Under the pieces are notes generated by a model. It was not told where the DNA came from. It saw only the letters and a program-made list of their open reading frames with translations, and did not search any database. Position numbers and translations under genes: made by a program. A DNA stretch of 64,000 bases. Origin: Chitinophaga flava (GTDB lineage: Bacteria > Bacteroidota > Bacteroidia > Chitinophagales > Chitinophagaceae). This document shows positions 54,797 to 63,954 of this stretch, piece after piece. Every line of letters begins with the position of its first letter. Position 1 is the first letter of the stretch. The DNA is taken from positions 1,860,001 through 1,924,000 of the forward strand of contig NZ_QFFJ01000002.1 in the NCBI RefSeq assembly GCF_003308995.1, written 5' to 3'.

Positions 54797-56965
54797 TTAG
54801 AGCTTAATAAATTTCTGTTGCCCTACCACCTTACTACTGGCGGCATCGGTGACGCGCAGCACATAGGAGCCTGGCAGCAGACTGGCCACATCGGCCTGTA
54901 AGATGCTTTGGCTGCCTGCCTGTATTGTTTTAACGGTTTTTCCCATGAGATCATAAATATGAATGGTGAACCCTTTGGCAGCCTGTTGTTTCAGGTCGAT
55001 ATACAGTGTTTTGTCTACCGGGTTGGGATATATTCTGAAATCTGCTATGTTGTTGCCACGGGCCAGTGTAGCCGTTGCCGTTGTAGTGCTGTCTGTTGCC
55101 GGTGGTGGTGTGGGTGGTGTCCAGCGATGCAGCACTACTTTATTGGCGTTGTAGTCATCTTTGGTGATGAGGTATTCGCCGGTGCTGCGGTGGTAGGCTC
55201 TGATGCCATATTGTGAGTCCACATCATTGCCTACATAAACGGCGGGGTTGCTGCTGTTCATCGTCAGTACCAGTGCGCCGGTGCTGAGGTCAAATACATC
55301 GATATCAGGAATGGCATAATATCCCACAAAGAGATAGTTGCCGGCGGCCGACATGGATTTGGCCTGTGCTCTGCTGAGGGTGATCACTACATTCGGTGTA
55401 CGATTGCCGGCCTGCCACCCACGGTACACTTCTATCCGGTTGCCGATCAGTGTCCAGTCGGCATTACCGCCGGCCAGCACCATCACATCGCTGGCAGGAA
55501 TATATTCCAGCCGGTTAAGACGGGCGATGGATGCGGGTGTAGGGGTAGACACCACTGGCCCCCAGATAGGTTTGCCATTGGCAGCAAAACCAGTCAGCGG
55601 ATAATGCTGGATAGCATTGGTTTTATCCTGTGATATCCAGATGTCCCCGAGAGAATCGAGACAGAAACCGTTGCGTACTTTGGAGATGGTATCACCGGGA
55701 ATGGCGATATATCCGTCGGTGGCGGGGTTGAAGTAGAAGGTATAAAATACGTCGGGGTTCTGATTGCAGGCTACCAGTATTTTATGTCCGCCTACATTGG
55801 CAAGGTGTCCGAAGAAAGCGCCGCGGCCGGGATCACTTTTCTGAATGCGGGCATCCTGAGGATAACGGTAGGGATCTATGGTATTAGCTACGTAAGAGCC
55901 ACCATCGGTACCGTTGTAGGAGAAGAGGATATTACCGGTATAAAACAGGGAGCCATCGCTGCCGGCATCTGCGGCAGCATTACCTTCGAAGTTAAGGGCC
56001 TGCAGTGTCCAGCGGAGAGTGCCGGTATTACTGTAACAGTGGATATCGGTAAGGCCGTTGCGACCAAGGTCCCAGGTGCCACCCCAGGGATTGTTGAGCA
56101 CATAGAGATTACCGGCGGTATCTTTGCCGATGCCCACTACGCGGGTGAACCGTTTATCGCCGGCGGCGCCACGGGTACCGCTGGTCTCGTTGAGATAACC
56201 GCCTGTTGCCCCAAAAGTGCCGGATAGTGTAGGCGTCCCCGTGAGATTGTTATAAATTTTGATGTTCATGTCTGGCCCCTGGTCCCCGATGAGCAGTTCG
56301 CCCCGGATGCTGTCTGCATAGAGGGCCGATGGACGGGCAGTGGCGGCCAGCTGTATAATCGTATTGGCGTTACCGGTAGTGTCGTAACTACGGATGGTGC
56401 CGTTGCTTTTCTGTGCCACCCATAGCTTTCCGCTACTGTCTATTGCCAGTGCGCCGGGACCTAACACCGGCCATTGCCGTATCTGCACGCCACCGGTGGT
56501 GAATACTACAATCCGGTTACCGCTGGAGTCGCTCACAAATACACGGCCTGCGGATACAACGATGCCGCCGATAGCATCACCGGTGCCGGCGCTGGCCACA
56601 AACAAAAGGTCGCGGGTTTTGGTGGCACGGTTGTACCGTCCTACTTTACCGCTGTTGGGCGTTTCCTGCGCGGTGAAAATATAGGTGGCATCGCCGCCGA
56701 TGGCACAGCCCTGCGATTCCTTATTGCCGCCCATAGAGCCAAGAGTGGTACCGTTTTGATAGATGCCGATGTTTCTGGCTTTTTCATCCCATCCGGATGC
56801 CGTATATACAACGCCTTCGGGAGATACCCACATAGACCTTGCGCAGTTGCCCACATGACGGTTAACGTCGGGAAAGTTGTTGCCGAGCCAGCTAGTGGTA
56901 TACTGGCCATAGCTGCAGGTTACCGCCAGCAGAAAGCCTGACAGTACTGTAAATAGTTTTTTCAT
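54797..56965 (-). CDS. Beta-propeller protein with T9SS type A sorting domain
   Basis: 722 residues with signal peptide 'VLSGFLLAVTCSYGQ'. The main part has NHL/SMP-30-like propeller blades ('GPGALAIDSSGKLWVAQKSN', 'GIGKDTAGNLYVLNNPW', 'GFCLDSLGDIWISQDKTN'). After a Pro/Thr linker ('PPTPPPATDSTTTATA'), the C-terminal 80 residues are a type IX secretion signal domain ('DFRIYPNPVDKTLYIDL' to 'GQQKFIKL'). It should be exported across the outer membrane and fixed to or released from the surface. It lies 10 bp before the GH-like gene and 30 bp after susD. No catalytic residues were recognised; binding of the glycan is possible. Confidence 0.88.
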   Translation of the reverse strand: MKKLFTVLSGFLLAVTCSYGQYTTSWLGNNFPDVNRHVGNCARSMWVSPEGVVYTASGWDEKARNIGIYQNGTTLGSMGGNKESQGCAIGGDATYIFTAQETPNSGKVGRYNRATKTRDLLFVASAGTGDAIGGIVVSAGRVFVSDSSGNRIVVFTTGGVQIRQWPVLGPGALAIDSSGKLWVAQKSNGTIRSYDTTGNANTIIQLAATARPSALYADSIRGELLIGDQGPDMNIKIYNNLTGTPTLSGTFGATGGYLNETSGTRGAAGDKRFTRVVGIGKDTAGNLYVLNNPWGGTWDLGRNGLTDIHCYSNTGTLRWTLQALNFEGNAAADAGSDGSLFYTGNILFSYNGTDGGSYVANTIDPYRYPQDARIQKSDPGRGAFFGHLANVGGHKILVACNQNPDVFYTFYFNPATDGYIAIPGDTISKVRNGFCLDSLGDIWISQDKTNAIQHYPLTGFAANGKPIWGPVVSTPTPASIARLNRLEYIPASDVMVLAGGNADWTLIGNRIEVYRGWQAGNRTPNVVITLSRAQAKSMSAAGNYLFVGYYAIPDIDVFDLSTGALVLTMNSSNPAVYVGNDVDSQYGIRAYHRSTGEYLITKDDYNANKVVLHRWTPPTPPPATDSTTTATATLARGNNIADFRIYPNPVDKTLYIDLKQQAAKGFTIHIYDLMGKTVKTIQAGSQSILQADVASLLPGSYVLRVTDAASSKVVGQQKFIKL

Positions 56966-56995
56966 GGTGTTTGGGTTGAGGTGAAAAGAAAAATA

Positions 56996-58390
56996 TTAAT
57001 AACCGTGATTTTGTACCAGCCGTGGATTACGCCCCAGTTCCCGCAACGGAATCGGCCACAGTGCCTGATCGGCATTAATGCCTAACACGGCATTGGCCCT
57101 GCCGGTGCGTACCAGATCGTAAAAACGATGGCCTTCAAATGCCAGCTCCTTAAACCGCTCGTTTTCTATCGCCAGTGTAAGGTCGCTGTCTGTTTCTCCG
57201 GCCTGGGGAAAATCATAGGAGGATGACGTAGTGGTAGGCAACCCGAAAGCCCTGCGGCGAATGGTGTTCAGCATGTCCACCGCTTCGGCATGTTTGCCCA
57301 GTTTGTCCAGGGCTTCCGCTCTCACGAGGATAATGTCTGCCAGCCGTAATGCAATGATGTCGGGTTCGGTACCATTAGTTAACCGGATATATTTGCTGAC
57401 ATAGTTGAGTGCCGGCGTGGCGGTATTGAGGCCGAGGGTAGCGTTTCTGCGGATATCGCCCGGCTCGTATGCCTTTACGATTTTATCGGTAGGTGCTATC
57501 TGATAACTGCCCGGCTGTACACCGGCAGGTATGCCGTTTACAGGGATATACAAACTGAAAAGACCGTTGGCCTGTGCAGAAGAACTAACATATTGTATCT
57601 CGAAAATGGCTTCTGTACTGTTTTTACCGCTGACGGTAAACATGTTGTTGTAGGCGCTGCTCCCACTTACCAGCGTATATACGGGACTGTTAATCACATC
57701 CAATGCTTTGGCGGCGGCAGAGTCGTAGCGCTGCAGGCTCAGGTATGCCTTGGCCAGCAAGGCTTTGGCTCCGCCTTGGGTAGCCCTTCCCCTGGTATCT
57801 GCTGCCGTAGGGTAACTAACAGGTAACGATGTTTCTGCAATGGTAAGATCCGCGATGATCTGCCGGAAGATAACGTCTACGGGTGTACGTTCTATGGTGA
57901 AATCAGCATTAAAGGAAGTGTAAGGTGTTGTCACCAGCGGTACAGGGCCGTAGGCTTTTATCAGATTAAAATAAAAGTAAGCCCGCAGGAAACGGGCTTC
58001 TCCCAGTATCTCCTGCTTTCGGTTGCCGGTGAAAAGGCTGTCTTTCATATCGGGCACATGTTTCAGTAGATCGTTGGCCCTGCCGATACCGGTATAGTTA
58101 TTCTGCCAGTAGGAGGCTACGATCGCATTATCTACCGGAATACCGTGCTGACTAAAGGGTGAATAGTTGATCAGCAGGGCAGTGGCGGCATCGGAAGCGG
58201 CATCAAAAGCTACGGGAAACTGCATGGAGAGGCTTTGCACAGCAGGATATATCCCTACGGCAGCGCTCTCCGCATCATTGGCAGTAAGCCAGAAATTATC
58301 TTCTGCAATGGTATATTCCGGCACCTGGTCCAGTACTTTGGTGCAGGCGCTGAAGGCTATAATGATAAAAAGGAGTACTGTTTTTTTCAT
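56996..58390 (-). CDS. SusD/RagB-family nutrient-binding lipoprotein
   Basis: 464 residues. The lipoprotein signal is 'VLLFIIIAFSACTKVLDQVP', with lipidated Cys16. Family blocks include 'LGEARFLRAYFYFNLIKAYG' in the middle and the C-terminal 'NERFKELAFEGHRFYDLVRT' and 'LWPIPLRELGRNPRLVQN'. It is the surface substrate-binding lid for the SusC encoded 11 bp upstream. It belongs to the canonical SusD_RagB form, unlike the copy at 11276. Confidence 0.95.
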   Translation of the reverse strand: MKKTVLLFIIIAFSACTKVLDQVPEYTIAEDNFWLTANDAESAAVGIYPAVQSLSMQFPVAFDAASDAATALLINYSPFSQHGIPVDNAIVASYWQNNYTGIGRANDLLKHVPDMKDSLFTGNRKQEILGEARFLRAYFYFNLIKAYGPVPLVTTPYTSFNADFTIERTPVDVIFRQIIADLTIAETSLPVSYPTAADTRGRATQGGAKALLAKAYLSLQRYDSAAAKALDVINSPVYTLVSGSSAYNNMFTVSGKNSTEAIFEIQYVSSSAQANGLFSLYIPVNGIPAGVQPGSYQIAPTDKIVKAYEPGDIRRNATLGLNTATPALNYVSKYIRLTNGTEPDIIALRLADIILVRAEALDKLGKHAEAVDMLNTIRRRAFGLPTTTSSSYDFPQAGETDSDLTLAIENERFKELAFEGHRFYDLVRTGRANAVLGINADQALWPIPLRELGRNPRLVQNHGY

Positions 58391-58401
58391 TTCTTACTGC
58401 T

Positions 58402-61400
58402 TTAGAAGTTCACGTTTAACCCTACCATAAAGGTGCGGGGCTGTGGTTGTACGGCCCAGTCGATGCCCAGCTGGGAGTTTTTGACAGACTGGTTCTGCGA
58501 CTCAGGATCATATCCGGAGTAATGAGTGATTAAAAAGAGATTCTGCCCGCTCACATAAACACGGGCATTGCTGATACGTATACGCTTGAGTAGCGCAGTA
58601 GAAAAAGTATAACCGATGGTGATGTTTTTCATCCTGATAAAAGAACCATCTTCTACAAAACGCTGGGATACTTCTCCATTGGTTAGGCTGTTGGGTACCA
58701 CCGGATCGTTGAAGATGGCTTTGGGCACGTCAGTGACGGTATTGGTAGGAGTCCAGCGGTTTAGCGTGCGTGCGTCACCGTTATTATAGCTGCTCATACG
58801 TTCCAGCATACTGCGGGTCTGGTTGTATACCTTGTTGCCATAAGACCAGTAAATGAAGAAGCTGAGGTCTATGCCCTTATATCCGAAGGTATTGGTGAGG
58901 CCGCCGGTATAGTCCGGAAGGGCATTGCCAAGGATTACGCGGTCGGCCGCAGTGATCCTGCCATCTTTGTTGATATCATCATAGATCATGTTGCCGGTGG
59001 CCGGATCTACGCCTTTGTTGCGGTAACCGAAGAAGGAGCCAACGGGCTCGCCTACACGGAATATGCTGGTAGGCTGGCTGGTAAAGAAGGAGCCAGGCAG
59101 ACTTTCCGTGAAATCGGAACTGGAAGGATCTCCGGCCACTGTTTCAGGCAAACTGGTAATTTTATTACGGTTGAAATAAAGATTGAAGTTGGTGCTCCAG
59201 GTGAACTTACCCCGGATATTATCTGTATTGATGCCTATTTCAAGGCCTTTATTCATCAGCTGTCCGATATTGGCGCCATTGGTACGGTTGAAGCCGGAGG
59301 TATAGGGCAGCTCCAGTTTAAAGATGAGCCGGTTGGTGATTTTGCGGTAGGCATCTACGGTGATATTGATCCGGTTGTTGAGGAAACTGACGTCCAGACC
59401 CAGGTTGGAGGCGGTGGTGGCTTCCCAGCTCAGGTCGCGGTTGGACAGGGAAGTGGGAGCAATGCCGGCGGAAGCGCCGTAGTTATATCCGGTAGAATAG
59501 GTGGCCAGAGAGGGGAAGTCATTGCCGAGTCCTTCATTATTACCGGTAACGCCTATACTGGCACGCAGTTTCAGATCGTTGAAGAAATGCTGGTCTCTCA
59601 TAAAGCGCTCGTTGATGATACGCCATCCTGCTGATACGGAAGGAAAGAAGCCATATTTTTTATTGGCACCGAAACGGGAAGATCCATCTGTACGAAGTAC
59701 GGCTTCCAGCAGGTAGCGATCATCATAGTTGTAACTCGCCCTGCCAAAATAAGATACCAGTCCCCACTGCGAACGATAGTCCAGCGGAGAGAATAGGTTG
59801 GTAAAACCAGTCACGGCCTGAATGATATCAGTGGAGTTGGTATTACCGGAAACACCTATTCTGCGCACGGTAGCCTCCTGTGCGCTTTGTCCGAGCAGCG
59901 CACTCAGGTGGTGTTTGCCTTTGAGGGCTGGGGTATACGAAAGCGTATTTTCGTTGACCCACAGAAACTGGGAGAAGACAGATACAAAGCCGGTGGCGGC
60001 AGACTGGTTGTTGACCTGTTTGGACTGGTAACGGTCATCGGTTACGTGCTGGTTATCAAAACCGAAGCTGGTCCTGAATTTCAGTCCGGGTATGATGGTG
60101 TATTCACCGAAGATGTTGCCGATATAACTGTCTACTACCGATTGGAACCGTAGTGAATTGGCGATCATCACGGGGTTGGTCCAGCGCCGGTTGGGATCGG
60201 CATAGTAGGTGCCATTGGAGTTATAGATAGGGTCGTTGGGATTTTCTATCAGGGCGAGTGCCAGTACAGATTGACCGGAGAAGCTGTTGTCCATGCGGTT
60301 ATTGATGGAATGTACGCCGGTGAGATTTACACCGATTTTGATTTTGTCGGTGGCGGCAAAGTCAAAGTTGACACGGCCGTTGAACCGTTTAAAATGCTGT
60401 ACCCCTGTAATGGTGCCTGTTTGATCGAGATAACCTACAGACACATAGTGGGAGGTTTTAGGACTGCCGCCGGAAATGGAAAGGTTGTAGTTGGATACCG
60501 GTGCAGAGCGGAAGATGGCGTTCTGCCAGTCAGTATTCCTGCCTGTTTTAACAATGGCGGGATCTGGCGCTAGTCCGGCGTTGGTGCGGGATTCGTTGAA
60601 CAGGTCCACAAACTGGTCGCCATTCAGGAGCGGCAGTCTTTTGGGTACATCGGCAACGCCGGTGTACATGCTGAAATTGAAGCGTGATTTGCCTTCAGCT
60701 CCTCTTTTGGTGGTGATGAGGATGACACCGTTGGCGCCACGGGAACCATAGATGGCCGCTGCGGCAGCGTCCTTCAGTATTTCAACCGATTGTATGTCGT
60801 TGGGATTAATATTATTGGTAGCGGTGATACGCTGGCCGTCACCGGAGATACCATATTGTGCTGCGGGCAGATTGCTCATAGGCACCCCATCGATCACGTA
60901 CAGGGGACGGTTCTCTCCAAAAAGAGACCCGTTGCCACGGATACGGATATATGTTTCATCGCCGGGGGCGCCGGAGTTCTGTACTACCTGTACACCAGGA
61001 GCCTTGCCCTGCAGGGCTGCATCGAGGTTGGTGACGGCTACACCGGCGAGTTCGCTGCCTTTGATGGAAGAAATGGAGGACGTCAGATTTTTTTTCTGCT
61101 GGGTGCCGTATCCCACTACCACCAGGTCATTCAGGGAAGCGCTCTTCTGTTGCAGCGTGATATACAGTGTCTGTTGTCCGTTCACGGCTACTTCTTTGGG
61201 TTCAAAGCCTACAGAAGAGCATTGCAGCACACTATTGTATCCCGGTACATTCAGTGTATAGTTTCCCTGCGCATCTGTAGTGACGCCGATGGTAGTGCCC
61301 TTTATCCGGATACTGACACCCGGCAGCGGAAATCCTTTGTCATCAGTGATCTTACCGGAAACAGGCAGGCGGGAAACCTGCACCTGATCTGTTACTGGTG

Positions 61401-61752
61401 GTGGATTGTTTTCCTTGTGGGTTACCACCACAATTTTATCTGAGATCTGATAAGTCAGGGAAAGCTTGTCGAGGAAGGGTTTTAGTACCTGTTCCAGTGG
61501 CGCATCCCTGCATTCCAGAGATACATTTTTTAACGCAGCCGTCGGCTCACCGCGCCAGATAAAAGAATAGCCGGTTTGTTGTTTCAACGCAGAAAAGACT
61601 TTTTCCAGCGGCACATTTTTTAAGGCTACAGTCACCTTCTGGGCAAAGCCAGGAGCGCCTGCCAGCAGCAGCGTAAAGGTCAGCATTACCCGTAGTGGCT
61701 GTCTTCTTATGACAATGGGAATACACGTGGCAAGGAATTTCATAATCTTCAT
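58402..61752 (-). CDS. SusC/RagA-family TonB-linked receptor with STN domain
   Basis: About 1116 residues from the ATG at 61752 (MKIMKFLATCIPIV); an ATG at 61776 is also in frame. After the signal peptide ('FTLLLAGAPGFAQ') comes an STN domain ('LEKVFSALKQQTGYSFIWRG', roughly residues 50-110) that signals to FecR. Then follow the carboxypeptidase-like domain, the plug ('LYVIDGVPMSN', 'EILKDAAAAAIYGSRGANG') and the barrel ending 'RTFMVGLNVNF'. The STN domain, with the adjacent fecR and sigma genes, marks it as a transducer: substrate binding releases the sigma factor. A 309-bp repeat element lies directly upstream. Confidence 0.95.
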   Translation of the reverse strand: MKIMKFLATCIPIVIRRQPLRVMLTFTLLLAGAPGFAQKVTVALKNVPLEKVFSALKQQTGYSFIWRGEPTAALKNVSLECRDAPLEQVLKPFLDKLSLTYQISDKIVVVTHKENNPPPVTDQVQVSRLPVSGKITDDKGFPLPGVSIRIKGTTIGVTTDAQGNYTLNVPGYNSVLQCSSVGFEPKEVAVNGQQTLYITLQQKSASLNDLVVVGYGTQQKKNLTSSISSIKGSELAGVAVTNLDAALQGKAPGVQVVQNSGAPGDETYIRIRGNGSLFGENRPLYVIDGVPMSNLPAAQYGISGDGQRITATNNINPNDIQSVEILKDAAAAAIYGSRGANGVILITTKRGAEGKSRFNFSMYTGVADVPKRLPLLNGDQFVDLFNESRTNAGLAPDPAIVKTGRNTDWQNAIFRSAPVSNYNLSISGGSPKTSHYVSVGYLDQTGTITGVQHFKRFNGRVNFDFAATDKIKIGVNLTGVHSINNRMDNSFSGQSVLALALIENPNDPIYNSNGTYYADPNRRWTNPVMIANSLRFQSVVDSYIGNIFGEYTIIPGLKFRTSFGFDNQHVTDDRYQSKQVNNQSAATGFVSVFSQFLWVNENTLSYTPALKGKHHLSALLGQSAQEATVRRIGVSGNTNSTDIIQAVTGFTNLFSPLDYRSQWGLVSYFGRASYNYDDRYLLEAVLRTDGSSRFGANKKYGFFPSVSAGWRIINERFMRDQHFFNDLKLRASIGVTGNNEGLGNDFPSLATYSTGYNYGASAGIAPTSLSNRDLSWEATTASNLGLDVSFLNNRINITVDAYRKITNRLIFKLELPYTSGFNRTNGANIGQLMNKGLEIGINTDNIRGKFTWSTNFNLYFNRNKITSLPETVAGDPSSSDFTESLPGSFFTSQPTSIFRVGEPVGSFFGYRNKGVDPATGNMIYDDINKDGRITAADRVILGNALPDYTGGLTNTFGYKGIDLSFFIYWSYGNKVYNQTRSMLERMSSYNNGDARTLNRWTPTNTVTDVPKAIFNDPVVPNSLTNGEVSQRFVEDGSFIRMKNITIGYTFSTALLKRIRISNARVYVSGQNLFLITHYSGYDPESQNQSVKNSQLGIDWAVQPQPRTFMVGLNVNF

Positions 61753-61784
61753 TCGTGGATTTTTTAAAGCAATCATATTCCAGT

Positions 61785-61804
61785 CCCAGGGCTAAAGCCC
61801 TGGG
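61785..61804. repeat. Palindromic repeat, left end of the element
   Basis: CCCAGGGCTAAAGCCCTGGG, only 8 bp upstream of the first possible susC ATG at 61776 on the minus strand. In mRNA it would form a stable hairpin close to the susC start. Confidence 0.85.
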
Positions 61805-61819
61805 CTATGTTTGTTGGAG

Positions 61820-62008
61820 GATAAGACGGTGGTGTTTTTCTTCTTTAGCTGATTTTAGAAAAGGTTACTATGTTGTTTTATGCTATTGTTTTAGTGTATT
61901 CAAAACCCTTCATCATATCTATCTGCTAATTTGTTACCAGATAAAATGGTGGTATTTTTCTTCTTTAGTTGATTTTAGAAAAGCTTCAAAACCCTTCATC
62001 ACATCTAT
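61820..62008. repeat. Imperfect internal direct repeats
   Basis: A 45-bp unit (61820-61864) recurs 120 bp later (61940-61984) with a few differences; both contain TTTTTCTTCTTTAG. A second unit (61899-61922) containing TTCAAAACCCTTCATCA recurs at 61985-62008. In the second copy the units are adjacent; in the first they are 34 bp apart. Confidence 0.8.
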
Positions 62009-62073
62009 AAGTATATCTTATACTATTAGTTTAATTTATTCCCAAGCCTCCGTCCTATCCCCAACAAACATAG

Positions 62074-62093
62074 CCCAGGGCTTCAGCCCTGGG
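62074..62093. repeat. Palindromic repeat overlapping the fecR 3' end
   Basis: CCCAGGGCTTCAGCCCTGGG. On the minus strand the fecR reading frame runs into it as 'VSQG' followed by TGA, so the last codons and the stop are repeat sequence. Confidence 0.85.
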
Positions 62094-63276
62094 AAACGAA
62101 AATGATTCGATCTTTCATGCGGAAGCGAACGATTTTTGTCAGCTCGAGTGCTTTCAGCAGTTGTTGGATGTCTCCGTTCCGGGAGATGATGCCGGAGAGG
62201 GAGAGGTCTGTCATGTCACCTTCATATTGTACTTCTACGTTGTACCAGCGGGCTACCTGCCGCATGATGGTTTTTATGTTGGTATCGCGGAAATAGAATT
62301 CACCGTTTTTCCAGCTGAGTACTTCGTCGAGGTTGGGCCGGGAGATGCTGAGTTGTCCGGAGGTGTGGCCGATGGAGGCTTGTTCGCCGGGTTGCAGCAG
62401 CTGTCTGGTTTTGCTGGTGTTGATATTAATGGCGCCTTGTACGAGGGTGGCCTGTAGGGTGTTTTCATCGGGATATGCCATTATGTTGAAGGCGGTGCCC
62501 AGCACTTGTATCTGTATGTCGTTTGCGGTGACGGTAAAGGGTTTGTGTTCATCTTTGGCGATATCGAAGTAGGCTTCTCCGGTTACTGCTACCTGGCGGC
62601 TGTTTGCCGGGAAGGTGGTGGGGTAGCGGATGGAGGATGCTGCATTGAGCCATACGCGGGAGCCGTCGGGCAGGGTGAGCTGATACATACAGCCATGAGG
62701 TGTTTGCATGGTGTTGTAGATGGTCCTGCCGGTGGGGGCGGATGCGGGCTGATAGGCTACTTGTCCGTTGGATAGTTTTACGATGCGGGAGCCACCTTGT
62801 TGTGCGATGGTGCCGTTGGAAACGTTGTCCAGTGATATTTTGGAGCCGTCGCCGAGTATCAGGACGGGCTGGGCTTTTCCGGGAATGGCAGGTTGGTTGG
62901 TGGCCAGTGTTTGTCTGGCGGGATGCCTTCTGCCGGCGAATTTCCAGGTTCCTGCTACCAGGCAGCCGAAAAGGGCTGCTGCTGCGGCGTATTTAAACCA
63001 GGGTCTGAATACGGGTGGTTTGCGGGTTGGTGGGAGCAGGGATAATACTTCATCCTGTTGTCTGGCTTTGAGCAGAATTTCGGCGGCCATCTCGCTGGCG
63101 TCGTAATCCGCTGCTTCTGCGTAGGCGGGGTTGCTGAATGCTTCTTCCAGCAAACGGGAGAGCAGTTGCCTGTTCTTCCGGTCGCGGGCCATCTGCCGGA
63201 ACTGCTGTAGCTCCGATGCACTGAGCGTTCCGCTCATATAATCTTTGAACAGCGTTTCAAATAATTGGTCGGACAT
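62083..63276 (-). CDS. FecR-family anti-sigma factor
   Basis: 397 residues. The N-terminal cytoplasmic part binds the sigma factor ('LFETLFKDYMSGTLSASELQ'). A single membrane segment follows (about residues 93-112, 'YAAAAALFGCLVAGTW'), then the periplasmic FecR domain ('VYQLTLPDGSRVWLNAASSI' region, 'RQVAVTGEAYFDIAKDEHKP'). The C-terminal DUF4974-type domain ('SWKNGEFYFRDTNIKTIMRQ') contacts the STN domain of the receptor. The protein ends 'RIIFVSQG', the last residues being encoded by the palindromic repeat. It is 87 bp downstream of the sigma gene in the same operon. Confidence 0.94.
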   Translation of the reverse strand: MSDQLFETLFKDYMSGTLSASELQQFRQMARDRKNRQLLSRLLEEAFSNPAYAEAADYDASEMAAEILLKARQQDEVLSLLPPTRKPPVFRPWFKYAAAAALFGCLVAGTWKFAGRRHPARQTLATNQPAIPGKAQPVLILGDGSKISLDNVSNGTIAQQGGSRIVKLSNGQVAYQPASAPTGRTIYNTMQTPHGCMYQLTLPDGSRVWLNAASSIRYPTTFPANSRQVAVTGEAYFDIAKDEHKPFTVTANDIQIQVLGTAFNIMAYPDENTLQATLVQGAININTSKTRQLLQPGEQASIGHTSGQLSISRPNLDEVLSWKNGEFYFRDTNIKTIMRQVARWYNVEVQYEGDMTDLSLSGIISRNGDIQQLLKALELTKIVRFRMKDRIIFVSQG

Positions 63277-63363
63277 GCGGATGCTGGTTTAAGGTCATCA
63301 GTTTTCCCCTTTGTTATAAGGACGGAAAACAAAAGGAGGGTAAGACAGTCAACGGAAAAAAAA

Positions 63364-63954
63364 TTAAAAAAAAGTGGTCAGCAGTACCAGTAATGTGAAA
63401 ATCCGTTCCGGATGGCGGTCGAGGTATTCCCGGATACTCCGGAGGGCTCTTACAATATAGGTCTGTGAACTTACTATGGAGATATTCAGTTGCTGGGCTA
63501 TTTGTGGGTGACTTAATCCCTTGAACCGGTGAAGGATAAACACCTCCTTTACTTTGGCGGGCAGGTGCTCGATGGCTTTTGTCAGTGTATATTCCAGCTC
63601 TTTGTATTCGAGGGTGGCCTGTGCGTTGCGGAAGGGATCTTCTTCCAGATGGCCGGCGAGGGTGTCGAGGTTGTCGGTACGTAATACCTTTTTCTCGAGG
63701 AAGTCCATGATCAGGTTACGGGCACATACATAAATGAAGGTACCGGCGTTGTCTACCTCGGAAAGTTTGCTACGGTTGTTCCATAGTTTGAGGAAGATAT
63801 CCTGGGAGAGATCTTTGGCCTGTTCGGGGGAACGGGTCAGCCGCAGGGCTGTACCGTAGACCTGCGGCCAGTACTGCTGCACGAGCTGCCGGAAGCTGCG
63901 TTCATCCCCGCTGGCAACAGAGAGCAACCATTGTTTTTCATTACTGTGGTCCAA
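63364..63954 (-). CDS. ECF RNA polymerase sigma factor
   Basis: 196 residues of the sigma-70 ECF group. Region 2 is seen in 'EQAKDLSQDIFLKLWNNRSK' and 'AGTFIYVCARNLIMDFLEKK', and region 4 in 'LPAKVKEVFILHRFKGLSHP' and 'IAQQLNISIVSSQTYIVRAL'. In Bacteroidota such sigma factors are held by FecR and freed when the STN-type SusC binds substrate; they then transcribe the susC-susD operon. First gene of the minus-strand unit. The 46 bp upstream within the window show no clear promoter. Confidence 0.95.
   Translation of the reverse strand: MDHSNEKQWLLSVASGDERSFRQLVQQYWPQVYGTALRLTRSPEQAKDLSQDIFLKLWNNRSKLSEVDNAGTFIYVCARNLIMDFLEKKVLRTDNLDTLAGHLEEDPFRNAQATLEYKELEYTLTKAIEHLPAKVKEVFILHRFKGLSHPQIAQQLNISIVSSQTYIVRALRSIREYLDRHPERIFTLLVLLTTFF

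Larger units (their letters stand above)
61785..62093. mobile_element. MITE-like element with 33-bp inverted ends between fecR and susC
   Basis: The ends 61785-61817 and 62061-62093 are inverted copies, identical at 32 of 33 positions. Each holds the palindrome CCCAGGGCTnnAGCCCTGGG plus CTATGTTTGTTGG. The A+T-rich interior has internal repeats: 61820-61864 is repeated at 61940-61984, and 61899-61922 at 61985-62008. No transposase and no clear target duplication are visible. It fills nearly all the gap between fecR and susC, and its right end contributes the fecR stop codon. Confidence 0.65.
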
